The position numbers and the translations under genes were made by a program. From positions 124,001-188,000 of the forward strand of contig NZ_LMCM01000010.1 in the NCBI RefSeq assembly GCF_001426245.1: a stretch of 64,000 nucleotides of DNA. Direction: 5' to 3'. The notes under the pieces were generated by a model. That model was given only the letters and a program-made list of their open reading frames with translations, did no database searches and was not told the origin of the DNA. Within the stretch, counting starts at the first letter, position 1. Every line of letters begins with the position of its first letter. This DNA is from Phycicoccus sp. Root101 (GTDB lineage Bacteria > Actinomycetota > Actinomycetes > Actinomycetales > Dermatophilaceae). Positions 1-7,236 of the stretch are shown piece by piece.

Positions 1-497
1 AGGTCTCCGGGTACGTCGGGGCCGGCCAGGAGGCCGGGGCCACGGTCGTCGTCGACGGCCGCGAGGGCGACCTGCCGACCGAGGGGTTCTTCCTGGGCAC
101 CACGCTGCTCGACCACGTCACCCCGGAGATGACCGTCTACACCGACGAGATCTTCGGACCGGTGCTGTCGGTCGTCCGCGTGGACACCTACGAGGAGGGC
201 CTGGAGCTCATCAACTCCAACCAGTACGCCAACGGCACCGCGATCTTCACGCGGGACGGTGGCGCGGCCCGCCGGTTCCAGTTCGACGTCGAGGTCGGCA
301 TGGTCGGGATCAACGTGCCGATCCCCGTCCCGGTCGCCTACTACTCCTTCGGCGGTTGGAAGGACTCCCTCTTCGGCGACACCCACATGTACGGTCCCGA
401 GGGCATCAACTTCTACACCCGCGGCAAGGTCGTGACGCAGCGCTGGCCCGACCCGGCCACGTCGAGCGTCGACCTCGGCTTCCCGCGCACCCGCTGA
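1..497 (+). CDS. mmsA: Methylmalonate-semialdehyde dehydrogenase (CoA-acylating), C-terminal part
   Basis: The 5' end lies outside the window; 164 C-terminal residues are visible, reading from position 3. The protein oxidises methylmalonate or malonate semialdehyde with NAD+ and CoA to propionyl- or acetyl-CoA in the cytoplasm. The segment EIFGPVLSV, the stretch GMVGINVPIPVPVAYYSFGG near residue 100 of the visible part and the following GDTHMYGPEGINFYTR are hallmarks of the MmsA subgroup of the aldehyde dehydrogenase family. The catalytic Cys lies upstream and is not seen. Only 26 bp separate the stop from the next aminotransferase gene, so the two are probably one operon in which the transaminase supplies the semialdehyde. 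Confidence 0.9.
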   Translation, partial: VSGYVGAGQEAGATVVVDGREGDLPTEGFFLGTTLLDHVTPEMTVYTDEIFGPVLSVVRVDTYEEGLELINSNQYANGTAIFTRDGGAARRFQFDVEVGMVGINVPIPVPVAYYSFGGWKDSLFGDTHMYGPEGINFYTRGKVVTQRWPDPATSSVDLGFPRTR

Positions 498-523
498 TCC
501 CCCGAGCCTGCCGAGAGGGCCCC

Positions 524-1912
524 ATGACCGACACCACCGTCCAGCAGGGCGTGCTCGACGCCGTCACCGGAGCGACCGAGGAGCAGGTCCGCCGCGACGA
601 CCGGGGCCACGTGTTCCACTCGTGGTCCGCCCAGGGGCTCATCGACCCCCTGCCGATCGCGTCGGCCCTCGGCTCGTACTTCACCGACTACAGCGGCAAG
701 CGGTACCTCGACTTCTCGAGCCAGCTGGTCAACGTGAACATCGGGTACCAGCACCCCAAGCTCGTGGCCGCGATCCAGGAGCAGGCCGGTCGCCTCACGA
801 CGATCAGCCCGGCGTTCGCCAACGACGCCCGCTCCGAGGCCGCGCGCCTCATCACCGAGCTCGCCCCGGGGGACCTCAACCGCGTCTTCTTCACCAACGG
901 TGGTGCCGAGGCGAACGAGAACGCCCTGCGCATGGCGCGCCTGCACACCGGCCGCCACAAGGTCCTCGCTGCCTACCGGAGCTACCACGGCGCGACCGCG
1001 GGCTCCATCGCCCTGACCGGGGACCCGCGCCGATGGGCCTCCGAGCCCGGTATGCCGGGCGTCGTGCGGTACTGGGGTCCCTACCTCTACCGCTCGGCGT
1101 TCCACGCGACCACCGAGCAGGAGGAGAGCGAGCGCGCGCTGCAGCACCTGCGCGACCTGCTCATGGTGGAGGGGGCCCACACCGTCGCCGCGATCATCCT
1201 CGAGTCGGTCGTCGGCACCAACGGCATCCTCGTCCCGCCACCGGGCTACCTCCAGGGCGTGCGCGACCTGTGCGACGAGTTCGGCATCGTCATGATCGCG
1301 GACGAGGTGATGTCCGGGTTCGCCCGCTGTGGCGAGTGGTTCGCCGTGGACCACTGGGGCGTGGCCCCCGACCTGATCACCTTCGCCAAGGGCGTCAACA
1401 GCGGGTACGTCCCGCTCGGCGGCGTCATCATCTCCGAGCGCGTCGCGCAGTCCTTCGACAGCAAGCCGTTCCCCGGTGGCCTCACCTACTCCGGCCACCC
1501 GCTCGCCTGCGCCTCGGCCGTCGCCTCCATCAACATCTTCAAGGAGGAGGGGGTCGTCGAGCACGCCCGGGCCCTGGGTGAGGACGTCATCGGCCCCGGC
1601 CTGCGGGCGCTCGCCGAGCGCCACCCCAGCATCGGAGAGGTCCGTGGCCTCGGGACGTTCTGGGCGCTGGAGCTCGTCCGTGACCGCGAGACCCGCGAAC
1701 CCCTGGTGCCGTTCAACGCCGGCGGCGCCGACGCCAAGGCGATGAACGAGTTCGCCGCAGCCTGCAAGGCGCGTGGCCTGTGGCCCTTCACCCACTTCAA
1801 CCGCACCCACGTCGTGCCCCCGTGCACGACGACCGTTGACGAGGTGCGCGAAGGGCTGGCCATCCTCGACGAGGCGCTAGAGGTCGCCGACCAGTACTCC
1901 ACCGGCAGCTGA
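524..1912 (+). CDS. Class III PLP-dependent aminotransferase (omega-amino acid/beta-alanine type)
   Basis: 462-residue fold-type I enzyme that moves an amino group from an omega-amino acid or amine to a keto acid such as pyruvate. The PLP lysine is K289 in TFAKGVNSGYVP; FFTNGGAEANENALR binds the cofactor phosphate and IADEVMSGF holds the Asp that contacts the pyridine nitrogen. The ATG at 524 follows a GAGAG ribosome site; the frame stays open further upstream over the mmsA end, but that part looks unlike this family. Its position right after mmsA suggests beta-alanine:pyruvate (malonate semialdehyde) transamination. The next gene's amine oxidase makes polyamine or other diamine substrates equally possible. 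The exact substrate cannot be read from sequence. Confidence 0.85.
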   Translation: MTDTTVQQGVLDAVTGATEEQVRRDDRGHVFHSWSAQGLIDPLPIASALGSYFTDYSGKRYLDFSSQLVNVNIGYQHPKLVAAIQEQAGRLTTISPAFANDARSEAARLITELAPGDLNRVFFTNGGAEANENALRMARLHTGRHKVLAAYRSYHGATAGSIALTGDPRRWASEPGMPGVVRYWGPYLYRSAFHATTEQEESERALQHLRDLLMVEGAHTVAAIILESVVGTNGILVPPPGYLQGVRDLCDEFGIVMIADEVMSGFARCGEWFAVDHWGVAPDLITFAKGVNSGYVPLGGVIISERVAQSFDSKPFPGGLTYSGHPLACASAVASINIFKEEGVVEHARALGEDVIGPGLRALAERHPSIGEVRGLGTFWALELVRDRETREPLVPFNAGGADAKAMNEFAAACKARGLWPFTHFNRTHVVPPCTTTVDEVREGLAILDEALEVADQYSTGS

Positions 1913-1917
1913 CGGTC

Positions 1918-3351
1918 ATGCCACCCTCCCCGCAGGCAGCGGGGTCGACGGGGACGCCGCGCGGCCCGGCCGCGACCCTTGCCGATGCGGCCCTCGCCGA
2001 CGCCGCACCGTCGGTCTTCTGGCTGGACCGGCCCGACCGCCCGGCACCCCGGCCCCGCCTCGAGGCACCCACCAGTGCCGACCTCGTCGTGGTCGGTGGT
2101 GGGTACACCGGTCTGTGGACCGCGCTGCTGGCCAAGGAGGCCGACCCTGGTCGGGACGTCGTCGTCGTCGAGGCCGGCCGCATCGGCTGGGCGGCATCGG
2201 GACGCAACGGCGGGTTCTGCTCGGCCAGCCTGACCCACGGCGAGGCGAACGGCCGCGAGCGCTGGCCGGCGGAGTACGAGCAGCTGCACCGGCTCGGCCT
2301 CGCGAACCTCGATGCGATCGAGGACACCGTGCAGCGACACGGTATCGAGTGCGACTTCCAGCGCACCGGCGAGCTCACCGTCGCCACCGCGCCGCACCAG
2401 GTGCAGTGGCTGAAGGAGGACCTCGGCGGCGGCACGTTCCTCGACCGCGACGCGATGCGCGCCGAGCTGGACTCCCCGACCTACCTCGCCGGGGTCCACA
2501 CCCCCGACGAGACCGCGATGGTTGACCCGGCCCGCCTGGCCTGGGGCCTGGCAGCCGCGGCGGAGTCGCTCGGCGTGCGGATCGTGGAGCGCGCCAAGGC
2601 GACCGGCCTGGACCGCGACGGCGCCGGTATGCGGCTCACCACCGACCGTGGGCACGACCTGCGGGCCGCCCGGGTCGCCCTGGGCACCAACGCCTTTCCC
2701 TCACTGCTGCGGCGGACCCGACTCCACACGGTTCCCGTCTACGACTACGTCCTCATGACCGAGCCCCTGAGCGCCGAGCAGCTCGAGTCGATCGGCTGGG
2801 GCAGCCGCGCCGGGGTCGGTGACATGGCCAACCAGTTCCACTACTACCGGCTCACCGACGACAACCGCATCCTGTGGGGCGGGTACGACGCGATCTACCA
2901 CCTCGGCCGTCGGGTGCGCCCGACCAAGGACCAGCGGCCGGAGACGTTCCACCGGCTGGCGACCCACTTCTTCGAGACGTTCCCCCAGCTCGCGGGGCTG
3001 CGGTTCAGCCACCGCTGGGGCGGGGCCATCGACACGTGCACCCGTTTCTGCGCGTTCTACGGCTCGGCCCACGACGGCCGCGTCGCCTACGCCCTGGGCT
3101 ACACGGGACTCGGGGTCGGGGCGTCCCGGTTCGGTGCAGCCGTCACCCTCGACCTGCTCGACGGTGCCGACACCGAACGCACCAGCCTGCAGATGGTGCG
3201 GGAGAAGCCGTTGCCGTTCCCGCCCGAGCCGTTCGCGTACGCGGGGATCCAGCTGACCCGGTGGGCGCTGGCACGTGCCGACGAGAACGACGGCCGGCGC
3301 AACGCCTGGCTGCGCACGCTCGACCGCCTCGGCCTCGGCTTCGACTCCTAG
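1918..3351 (+). CDS. FAD-dependent amine oxidoreductase (DAO family, gamma-glutamylputrescine oxidase-like)
   Basis: 477 residues. The N-terminal Rossmann motif VVVGGGYTGLWTALLAKE is at about residues 57-74, followed by the RNGGF signature common to PuuB/OrdL-type amine oxidases. Near the C-terminus GYTGLGVGASRFG forms the second FAD contact. Such enzymes deaminate amines to an aldehyde, hydrogen peroxide and ammonia. The ATG is 5 bp after the aminotransferase stop, so co-transcription is likely, giving oxidase, transaminase and aldehyde dehydrogenase in one catabolic unit. The roughly 50-residue Pro/Ala-rich N-terminus is longer than usual, so a later start is possible but none has a better ribosome site. 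The stop codon overlaps that of the convergent next gene in a CTAG. Confidence 0.8.
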   Translation: MPPSPQAAGSTGTPRGPAATLADAALADAAPSVFWLDRPDRPAPRPRLEAPTSADLVVVGGGYTGLWTALLAKEADPGRDVVVVEAGRIGWAASGRNGGFCSASLTHGEANGRERWPAEYEQLHRLGLANLDAIEDTVQRHGIECDFQRTGELTVATAPHQVQWLKEDLGGGTFLDRDAMRAELDSPTYLAGVHTPDETAMVDPARLAWGLAAAAESLGVRIVERAKATGLDRDGAGMRLTTDRGHDLRAARVALGTNAFPSLLRRTRLHTVPVYDYVLMTEPLSAEQLESIGWGSRAGVGDMANQFHYYRLTDDNRILWGGYDAIYHLGRRVRPTKDQRPETFHRLATHFFETFPQLAGLRFSHRWGGAIDTCTRFCAFYGSAHDGRVAYALGYTGLGVGASRFGAAVTLDLLDGADTERTSLQMVREKPLPFPPEPFAYAGIQLTRWALARADENDGRRNAWLRTLDRLGLGFDS

Positions 3352-4421
3352 AGGCGGGACAGGGCCCGGTCGACGAGGAGCGGCACCGAGGCACCGACCC
3401 GGTCGTAGCCCTCGCCCATCGACTTCCCCGCGAGGTAGCGCGCGTGGACGCCCTCGAGGATCACGGCCAGTCGGAAGTCTGTGAACGCGCGGTAGTAGTC
3501 CAGGCCGGACACGTCACGCCCGGTCACGGCGGCATACCGCTGCGCGATGTCGTCCGTCGTCGGGAAGCCCTCGTGCGCGGTGAGGCCGGCGGCGACGGGC
3601 ACGGCGCTGCCGTCCTCGCCGGGGCCGGAGTAGTAGGTCAGCCACGTGGCGAGATCGGCGAGCGGGTCGCCGAGGGTGCTGAGCTCCCAGTCGACGACGG
3701 CGGCCACGGTGGGGCGGCCGTCCTGCTGGGTGACGAGGGTGTTGTCGAGGCGGTAGTCGCCGTGGACCAAGGTCACCTCACCACCCTCGGGGCGCCGGGT
3801 GTCGAGCTGCCGGACCAGCTCGTCCATGGCGGGGAGGTCCCGGGTACGGCTCGCGTCCCACTGACCGCTCCAGCGACGGACCTGGCGCTCGAGGTACCCG
3901 TCGGGCTTGCCGAAGTCACGCAGGCCGGTCTCGTCGAGGTCGACCGCGTGGATGGCGGCGAGCACGTCGACGAGGGAGTCGGAGAGCTGGTCGCGCTGGG
4001 TGACGGTGAGCTCCGCGGTCTGGGCGGCCTCGCGGTAGACCGTGCCCTCGACGAGGGCCATGACGTAGAAGGGCGCGCCGACGACCTCGGCGTCGGACGT
4101 GGCGGCGAGCACCTCGGGCACCGGGACGCCCGTCCGCCACAGGGCCGAGAGGACCCGGGCCTCGCGCCCCATGTCGTGCGCGCTGGGGAGCAGCTTGCCC
4201 AGCGGCGGTCGGCGCACGATGACGCTGGCCGTGGGGCTGGTCACGCGGTAGGTGATGTTCGACAGCCCGCCCGAGATCACCGCGGGGGTCCAGTCGGGGC
4301 CGAGCTGCGGCACGGCGTCGGCCGCCCAGGCCGTGAACGAGGCCCGCGGGAGCCCGGGGACGTCCTCCGGTCCGCTCGGGCCGGCCGGTGCGGACCGCGG
4401 TGCGCCGTCCTGCGGGCTCAC
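3348..4421 (-). CDS. Aminoglycoside-phosphotransferase-fold kinase, ACAD10/11- or LvaA-like
   Basis: 357-residue small-molecule kinase. The catalytic loop LVHGDYRLDN (about residues 218-227) and the metal-binding motif VVDWELSTLGDP (about 243) are intact, and GGLSNITYRV near the N-terminus is the nucleotide-binding loop. The subgroup with HGDYRLDN and DWE next to an acyl-CoA dehydrogenase matches the kinase part of ACAD10/ACAD11 and bacterial LvaA, which phosphorylate the 4-hydroxyl of 4-hydroxyacyl-CoAs. The GTG start at 4421 overlaps the dehydrogenase stop by 4 bp (GTGA), indicating translational coupling. The frame is open further upstream but that part is the shadow of the dehydrogenase gene. 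Antibiotic resistance is unlikely given the context. Confidence 0.8.
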   Translation of the reverse strand: MSPQDGAPRSAPAGPSGPEDVPGLPRASFTAWAADAVPQLGPDWTPAVISGGLSNITYRVTSPTASVIVRRPPLGKLLPSAHDMGREARVLSALWRTGVPVPEVLAATSDAEVVGAPFYVMALVEGTVYREAAQTAELTVTQRDQLSDSLVDVLAAIHAVDLDETGLRDFGKPDGYLERQVRRWSGQWDASRTRDLPAMDELVRQLDTRRPEGGEVTLVHGDYRLDNTLVTQQDGRPTVAAVVDWELSTLGDPLADLATWLTYYSGPGEDGSAVPVAAGLTAHEGFPTTDDIAQRYAAVTGRDVSGLDYYRAFTDFRLAVILEGVHARYLAGKSMGEGYDRVGASVPLLVDRALSRL

Positions 4422-5638
4422 GCGCGGACCTCGCCACCGGGGGTGTCGCGGGCCGACAGCCGTGAGGTGGCCCGTCGCGCGGCGCGCTTGGCGATCGACA
4501 TCTTGTGGACCTCGGTGGCGCCGTCGTAGATGCGGAACGACCTGATGTCGCGGTAGATCCGGCCCAGCACCAGCTCCTCGGAGGTGCCCATGCCGCCGGC
4601 GAGCTGGACCGAGCGGTCGACGACGCGGCAGGCCGCCTCGCTGGCGAACACCTTGGTGCGCGAGGACTGCTCGCTGCTGCGTTGTCCCTCGGCGATCGCC
4701 CACGAGGCGTGCCAGATCATCGAACGAGCCGCGTCGAGGTCGATCTCGTTCTCGGCGATGAGGGCCTGGGCCATGCCCAGGTCCGACAGCGGGGTGCCGA
4801 ACAGCTCGCGGCCGACAGCCCGCTCGACGGCGATGTCGTGGGCACGCCGGGCGGCACCGAGCCAGCGCATGCAGTGCGTGAGGCGGGCGGGGGCGAGGCG
4901 TACCTGGGCGCTCTGGAACCCCTTGCCGACCTCGCCGAGGACGTGGTCGTCCGGGACGAAGCAGTCGCGCAGGGCCACCCGGCAGTGACTACCGACCCCG
5001 GTGGCGTCGATGGTGTTGAGGTGCTCACCCACGATGAAACCCGGGTTGTCCGCGTCGACGAGGAACATCGTCGCGCCCTCCGGAGCGTCGTCGCCCTCGT
5101 TCAGGGCCATGACGATCGAGAAGGCCGCGCCGTCGGCGCCGGTGATGAGCCACTTGTCGCCGTTGACCAGCCAGCCACCGTCGGTGCGGCGGGCGCGGGT
5201 CCTCAGGGCTGACGGGTCGGACCCGGCGCCGGGCGGGGGCTCGGTCATCGAGAAGCAGGACCGCACCGCGCCGGCGACGAGCGGCTCGAGGTACTTCTCC
5301 TTCTGCAGCGCCGACCCCGTCATGTGCAGGAGGTGGATGTTGCCCTCGTCGGGGGCGGCGCAGTTGAGCGCGAGGGGCCCGAGCAGTGAGTAGCCAGCCT
5401 CCTCGAGCAGGACCGCGGACTCGTCGAACCGGAACCCGCCACCACCGAACTCCTTCGGCGCCTGGGGTGCGAAGACCCCGGCGGCCCGCGCCCTCGCCTG
5501 CAGCTCGAGTCGCAGCGCGTCGGTCATCCCCTCGGCGAACACCGTCTGCTCGAGCGGGATCACCTCGCTGGCGACGAACTCCTCGACCCGACGGCGTTGC
5601 TGCTCGACGGCTGGGCTCATGCTGAAGTCAAAGGCCAC
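4418..5638 (-). CDS. Acyl-CoA dehydrogenase, ACAD10/11- or LvaC-like
   Basis: 406 residues, normal for the family. FSMTEPPPGAGSDPSALRT (residues about 135-153) is the first acyl-CoA dehydrogenase signature; QLAGGMGTSEELVLGRIYRD and YDGATEVHKMSIAKR are the C-terminal signature and FAD/substrate region. The DG-x-x-EVH pattern is typical of the ACAD10/11 group. It forms a two-gene operon with the downstream kinase, whose start overlaps its stop. In the related LvaA/LvaC and ACAD10/11 systems the kinase makes a 4-phosphoacyl-CoA and the dehydrogenase eliminates the phosphate; that role here is inference. The GTG start at 5638 sits 6 nt after a TAGTGT -10 element (minus strand), so the mRNA is probably leaderless. 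Confidence 0.88.
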   Translation of the reverse strand: MAFDFSMSPAVEQQRRRVEEFVASEVIPLEQTVFAEGMTDALRLELQARARAAGVFAPQAPKEFGGGGFRFDESAVLLEEAGYSLLGPLALNCAAPDEGNIHLLHMTGSALQKEKYLEPLVAGAVRSCFSMTEPPPGAGSDPSALRTRARRTDGGWLVNGDKWLITGADGAAFSIVMALNEGDDAPEGATMFLVDADNPGFIVGEHLNTIDATGVGSHCRVALRDCFVPDDHVLGEVGKGFQSAQVRLAPARLTHCMRWLGAARRAHDIAVERAVGRELFGTPLSDLGMAQALIAENEIDLDAARSMIWHASWAIAEGQRSSEQSSRTKVFASEAACRVVDRSVQLAGGMGTSEELVLGRIYRDIRSFRIYDGATEVHKMSIAKRAARRATSRLSARDTPGGEVRA

Positions 5639-5755
5639 TCCTCGACACTACCCAGCGCGCTCGCCCCCGGCCCCCGGACGGGTCGTCCAGGTGACCCGGC
5701 CGGCCGGAGCCCCGGCCAGGCGAGGGCCCGACCGTGGCGGTGCGAGGATGACGCG

Positions 5756-6673
5756 GTGACCACTGCGGACCCCCAGCCGTTCGACCTTCCCCGCACGCCG
5801 CCGCTCGTCCTGCGCGGCCGGACGTTCGACGCGTCCACCCCGGCCGTGATGGGCATCATCAACCGCACCCGCGACTCCTTCTTCGCCGGCAACCGGCACG
5901 CCGACCTCGACTCCGCGAAGCGCGCCCTCGAGAACGCCGTGGACGCGGGCGCCGACATCGTCGACGTCGGGGGCGTCCGCGCGGGTCAGGAGGGGGAGGT
6001 GGTCTCGGCCGCGGAGGAGATCGACCGCGTCGGCCCGTTCCTCGAGCACGCACGTGCGACCTACCCCGACCTCGTCCTCAGCCTCGACACCTGGCGCAGC
6101 GAGGTCGCCCGTGAGGCGGGCCGCCACGGTCTCGACCTGGTCAACGACACCTGGGCCGGCCACGACCCCGAGCTGGTCCGCGTGGCGTCGGAGATCGGTG
6201 CGGGAGTGGTGTGCTCGCACACCGGAGGCCTGCCCCCGCGCACCGACCCGGTGCAGATGACCTACGGCCCGGACGAGCTCGACGTCGTCCGCGACGTCCT
6301 CCACACCCTGGGCACCGGCGCCCGCACCGCGGTGGAGGCGGGCATCCCGACCGAGCGCGTCCTCGTCGACCCGACGCTCGACTTCGGCAAGACGACGGCC
6401 CACTCGCTGGTGGTCCTGCGGCACACCGCGGACCTGGCCGGGTTGGGCTTCCCCATCCTGCAGGCGCTGTCCCGCAAGGACTTCGTGGGCGAGTCGCTCG
6501 GGCTCGAGGTCGACGACCGGCTCGAGGGGACGCTCGCGGCCACGGCGGTCGCAGCCTGGCTGGGGGCCACGGTGTTCCGCGCGCACGACGTCCGGGCGAC
6601 CCGCCGGGTCGTGGACATGGTCGCGACCATCCGCGGCGACCGGCCGCCGGTGCGCGCCGTGCGCGGCGTCTGA
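5756..6673 (+). CDS. folP2: Dihydropteroate synthase paralogue, FolP2 type (probably not a functional DHPS)
   Basis: 305-residue TIM-barrel pterin-binding-family protein. The layout follows DHPS: GIINRTRDSFF (residues 33-43), DVGGVRAGQ, SLDTWR, VNDTWAG, CSHTGG, DPTLDFGK, SRKDFVG and HDVRATR. Key DHPS motifs differ: NVTPDSF is NRTRDSF, the sulfonamide-site STRP after DVGG is absent (VRAG instead), and the HMxG loop is SHTGG. This pattern matches mycobacterial FolP2, which lacks DHPS activity, rather than FolP1. The GTG at 5756 gives the natural N-terminus; the frame stays open upstream without family resemblance. Divergent from the acyl-CoA dehydrogenase. The true substrate is unknown. Confidence 0.82.
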   Translation: MTTADPQPFDLPRTPPLVLRGRTFDASTPAVMGIINRTRDSFFAGNRHADLDSAKRALENAVDAGADIVDVGGVRAGQEGEVVSAAEEIDRVGPFLEHARATYPDLVLSLDTWRSEVAREAGRHGLDLVNDTWAGHDPELVRVASEIGAGVVCSHTGGLPPRTDPVQMTYGPDELDVVRDVLHTLGTGARTAVEAGIPTERVLVDPTLDFGKTTAHSLVVLRHTADLAGLGFPILQALSRKDFVGESLGLEVDDRLEGTLAATAVAAWLGATVFRAHDVRATRRVVDMVATIRGDRPPVRAVRGV

Positions 6674-6717
6674 GGCCGGCGGGGAGCACTCCGGGAGCCT
6701 CCCCGACTGGTGAGAAA

Positions 6718-6939
6718 TTGACTGTGGTTGGTCTCCACGATCTGCATCGTGCGTGCTAGCGTCTGTCGCGGTTGCATCAAGCAGTTCCTCGCAAAGGTCG
6801 ACGAAGTGCCCGCCCTAGCACCATCAGAGCGGGCTTTTCTCATCTGAGGCGGGCATGTCTCGTCGGTGGGGTTGTGTACGGCAGCCTGGTGTTTCGCAAA
6901 GTGCGTGGCACCAATGGCTACGAAGGAAAGAGTTACCCC
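6718..6939 (+). promoter_or_regulatory. Promoter region and long 5' leader of the cold-shock gene
   Basis: TTGACT at 6718-6723 looks like a -35 box and TAGCGT at 6757-6762 like a -10 box, but their spacing (33 nt) is wrong for one promoter. They may therefore belong to different promoters or be chance. A leader of roughly 180 nt precedes the cold-shock ATG, as is usual for temperature-sensing csp mRNAs. I saw no definite hairpin in it. Confidence 0.35.
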
Positions 6940-7143
6940 ATGGCACAGGGAACCGTTAAGTGGTTCAACGCTGAGAAGGGCTTCGGCTTCATCGCCCAGG
7001 ACGGCGGCGGCCCGGACGTGTTCGTCCACTACTCGGCGATCGACTCCTCGGGCTACCGCTCGCTGGACGAGGCGCAGCGCGTGGAGTTCGAGGTCACCCA
7101 GGGACCCAAGGGTCCCCAGGCTGACGCCGTTCGCCCGATCTGA
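6940..7143 (+). CDS. Cold-shock protein, CspA family
   Basis: 67-residue single cold-shock domain that binds single-stranded RNA/DNA and melts mRNA structure. RNP1 is KGFGFIA (residues 16-22) and RNP2 is VFVHYSAI (about 31-38). [14 protein letters not shown] is the family opening. The ATG at 6940 is preceded by the purine-rich ribosome site GAAGGAAAG; a longer in-frame reading begins at 6772 but has no family similarity. A strong hairpin follows 30 bp after the stop, so it is a single-gene unit with a long leader. Confidence 0.96.
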   Translation: MAQGTVKWFNAEKGFGFIAQDGGGPDVFVHYSAIDSSGYRSLDEAQRVEFEVTQGPKGPQADAVRPI

Positions 7144-7172
7144 TCCGAGGACTGCTCAACCACAGTCTTCAG

Positions 7173-7210
7173 CGAGGCCCCCACCGGATCCCGGTGGGGG
7201 CCTCGTTCTG
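7173..7210 (+). terminator. Rho-independent terminator after the cold-shock gene
   Basis: A perfect 15-bp stem (CGAGGCCCCCACCGG at 7173-7187 and its complement at 7191-7205) with a 3-nt loop, followed by TTCTGT. It lies between convergent genes and can also stop transcription of the penicillin-binding protein gene from the other side. Confidence 0.85.
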
Positions 7211-7236
7211 TCGCAACGGTGCTCGTCGCGGCGGGG

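Noticed and set aside
3348-4421. Aminoglycoside resistance kinase
   Set aside because: The fold is shared, but coupling to an acyl-CoA dehydrogenase and the subgroup motifs point to acyl-CoA metabolism.
6718-6762. Single promoter formed by TTGACT and TAGCGT before the cold-shock gene
   Set aside because: The boxes are 33 nt apart, so they cannot belong to one sigma-70 promoter.
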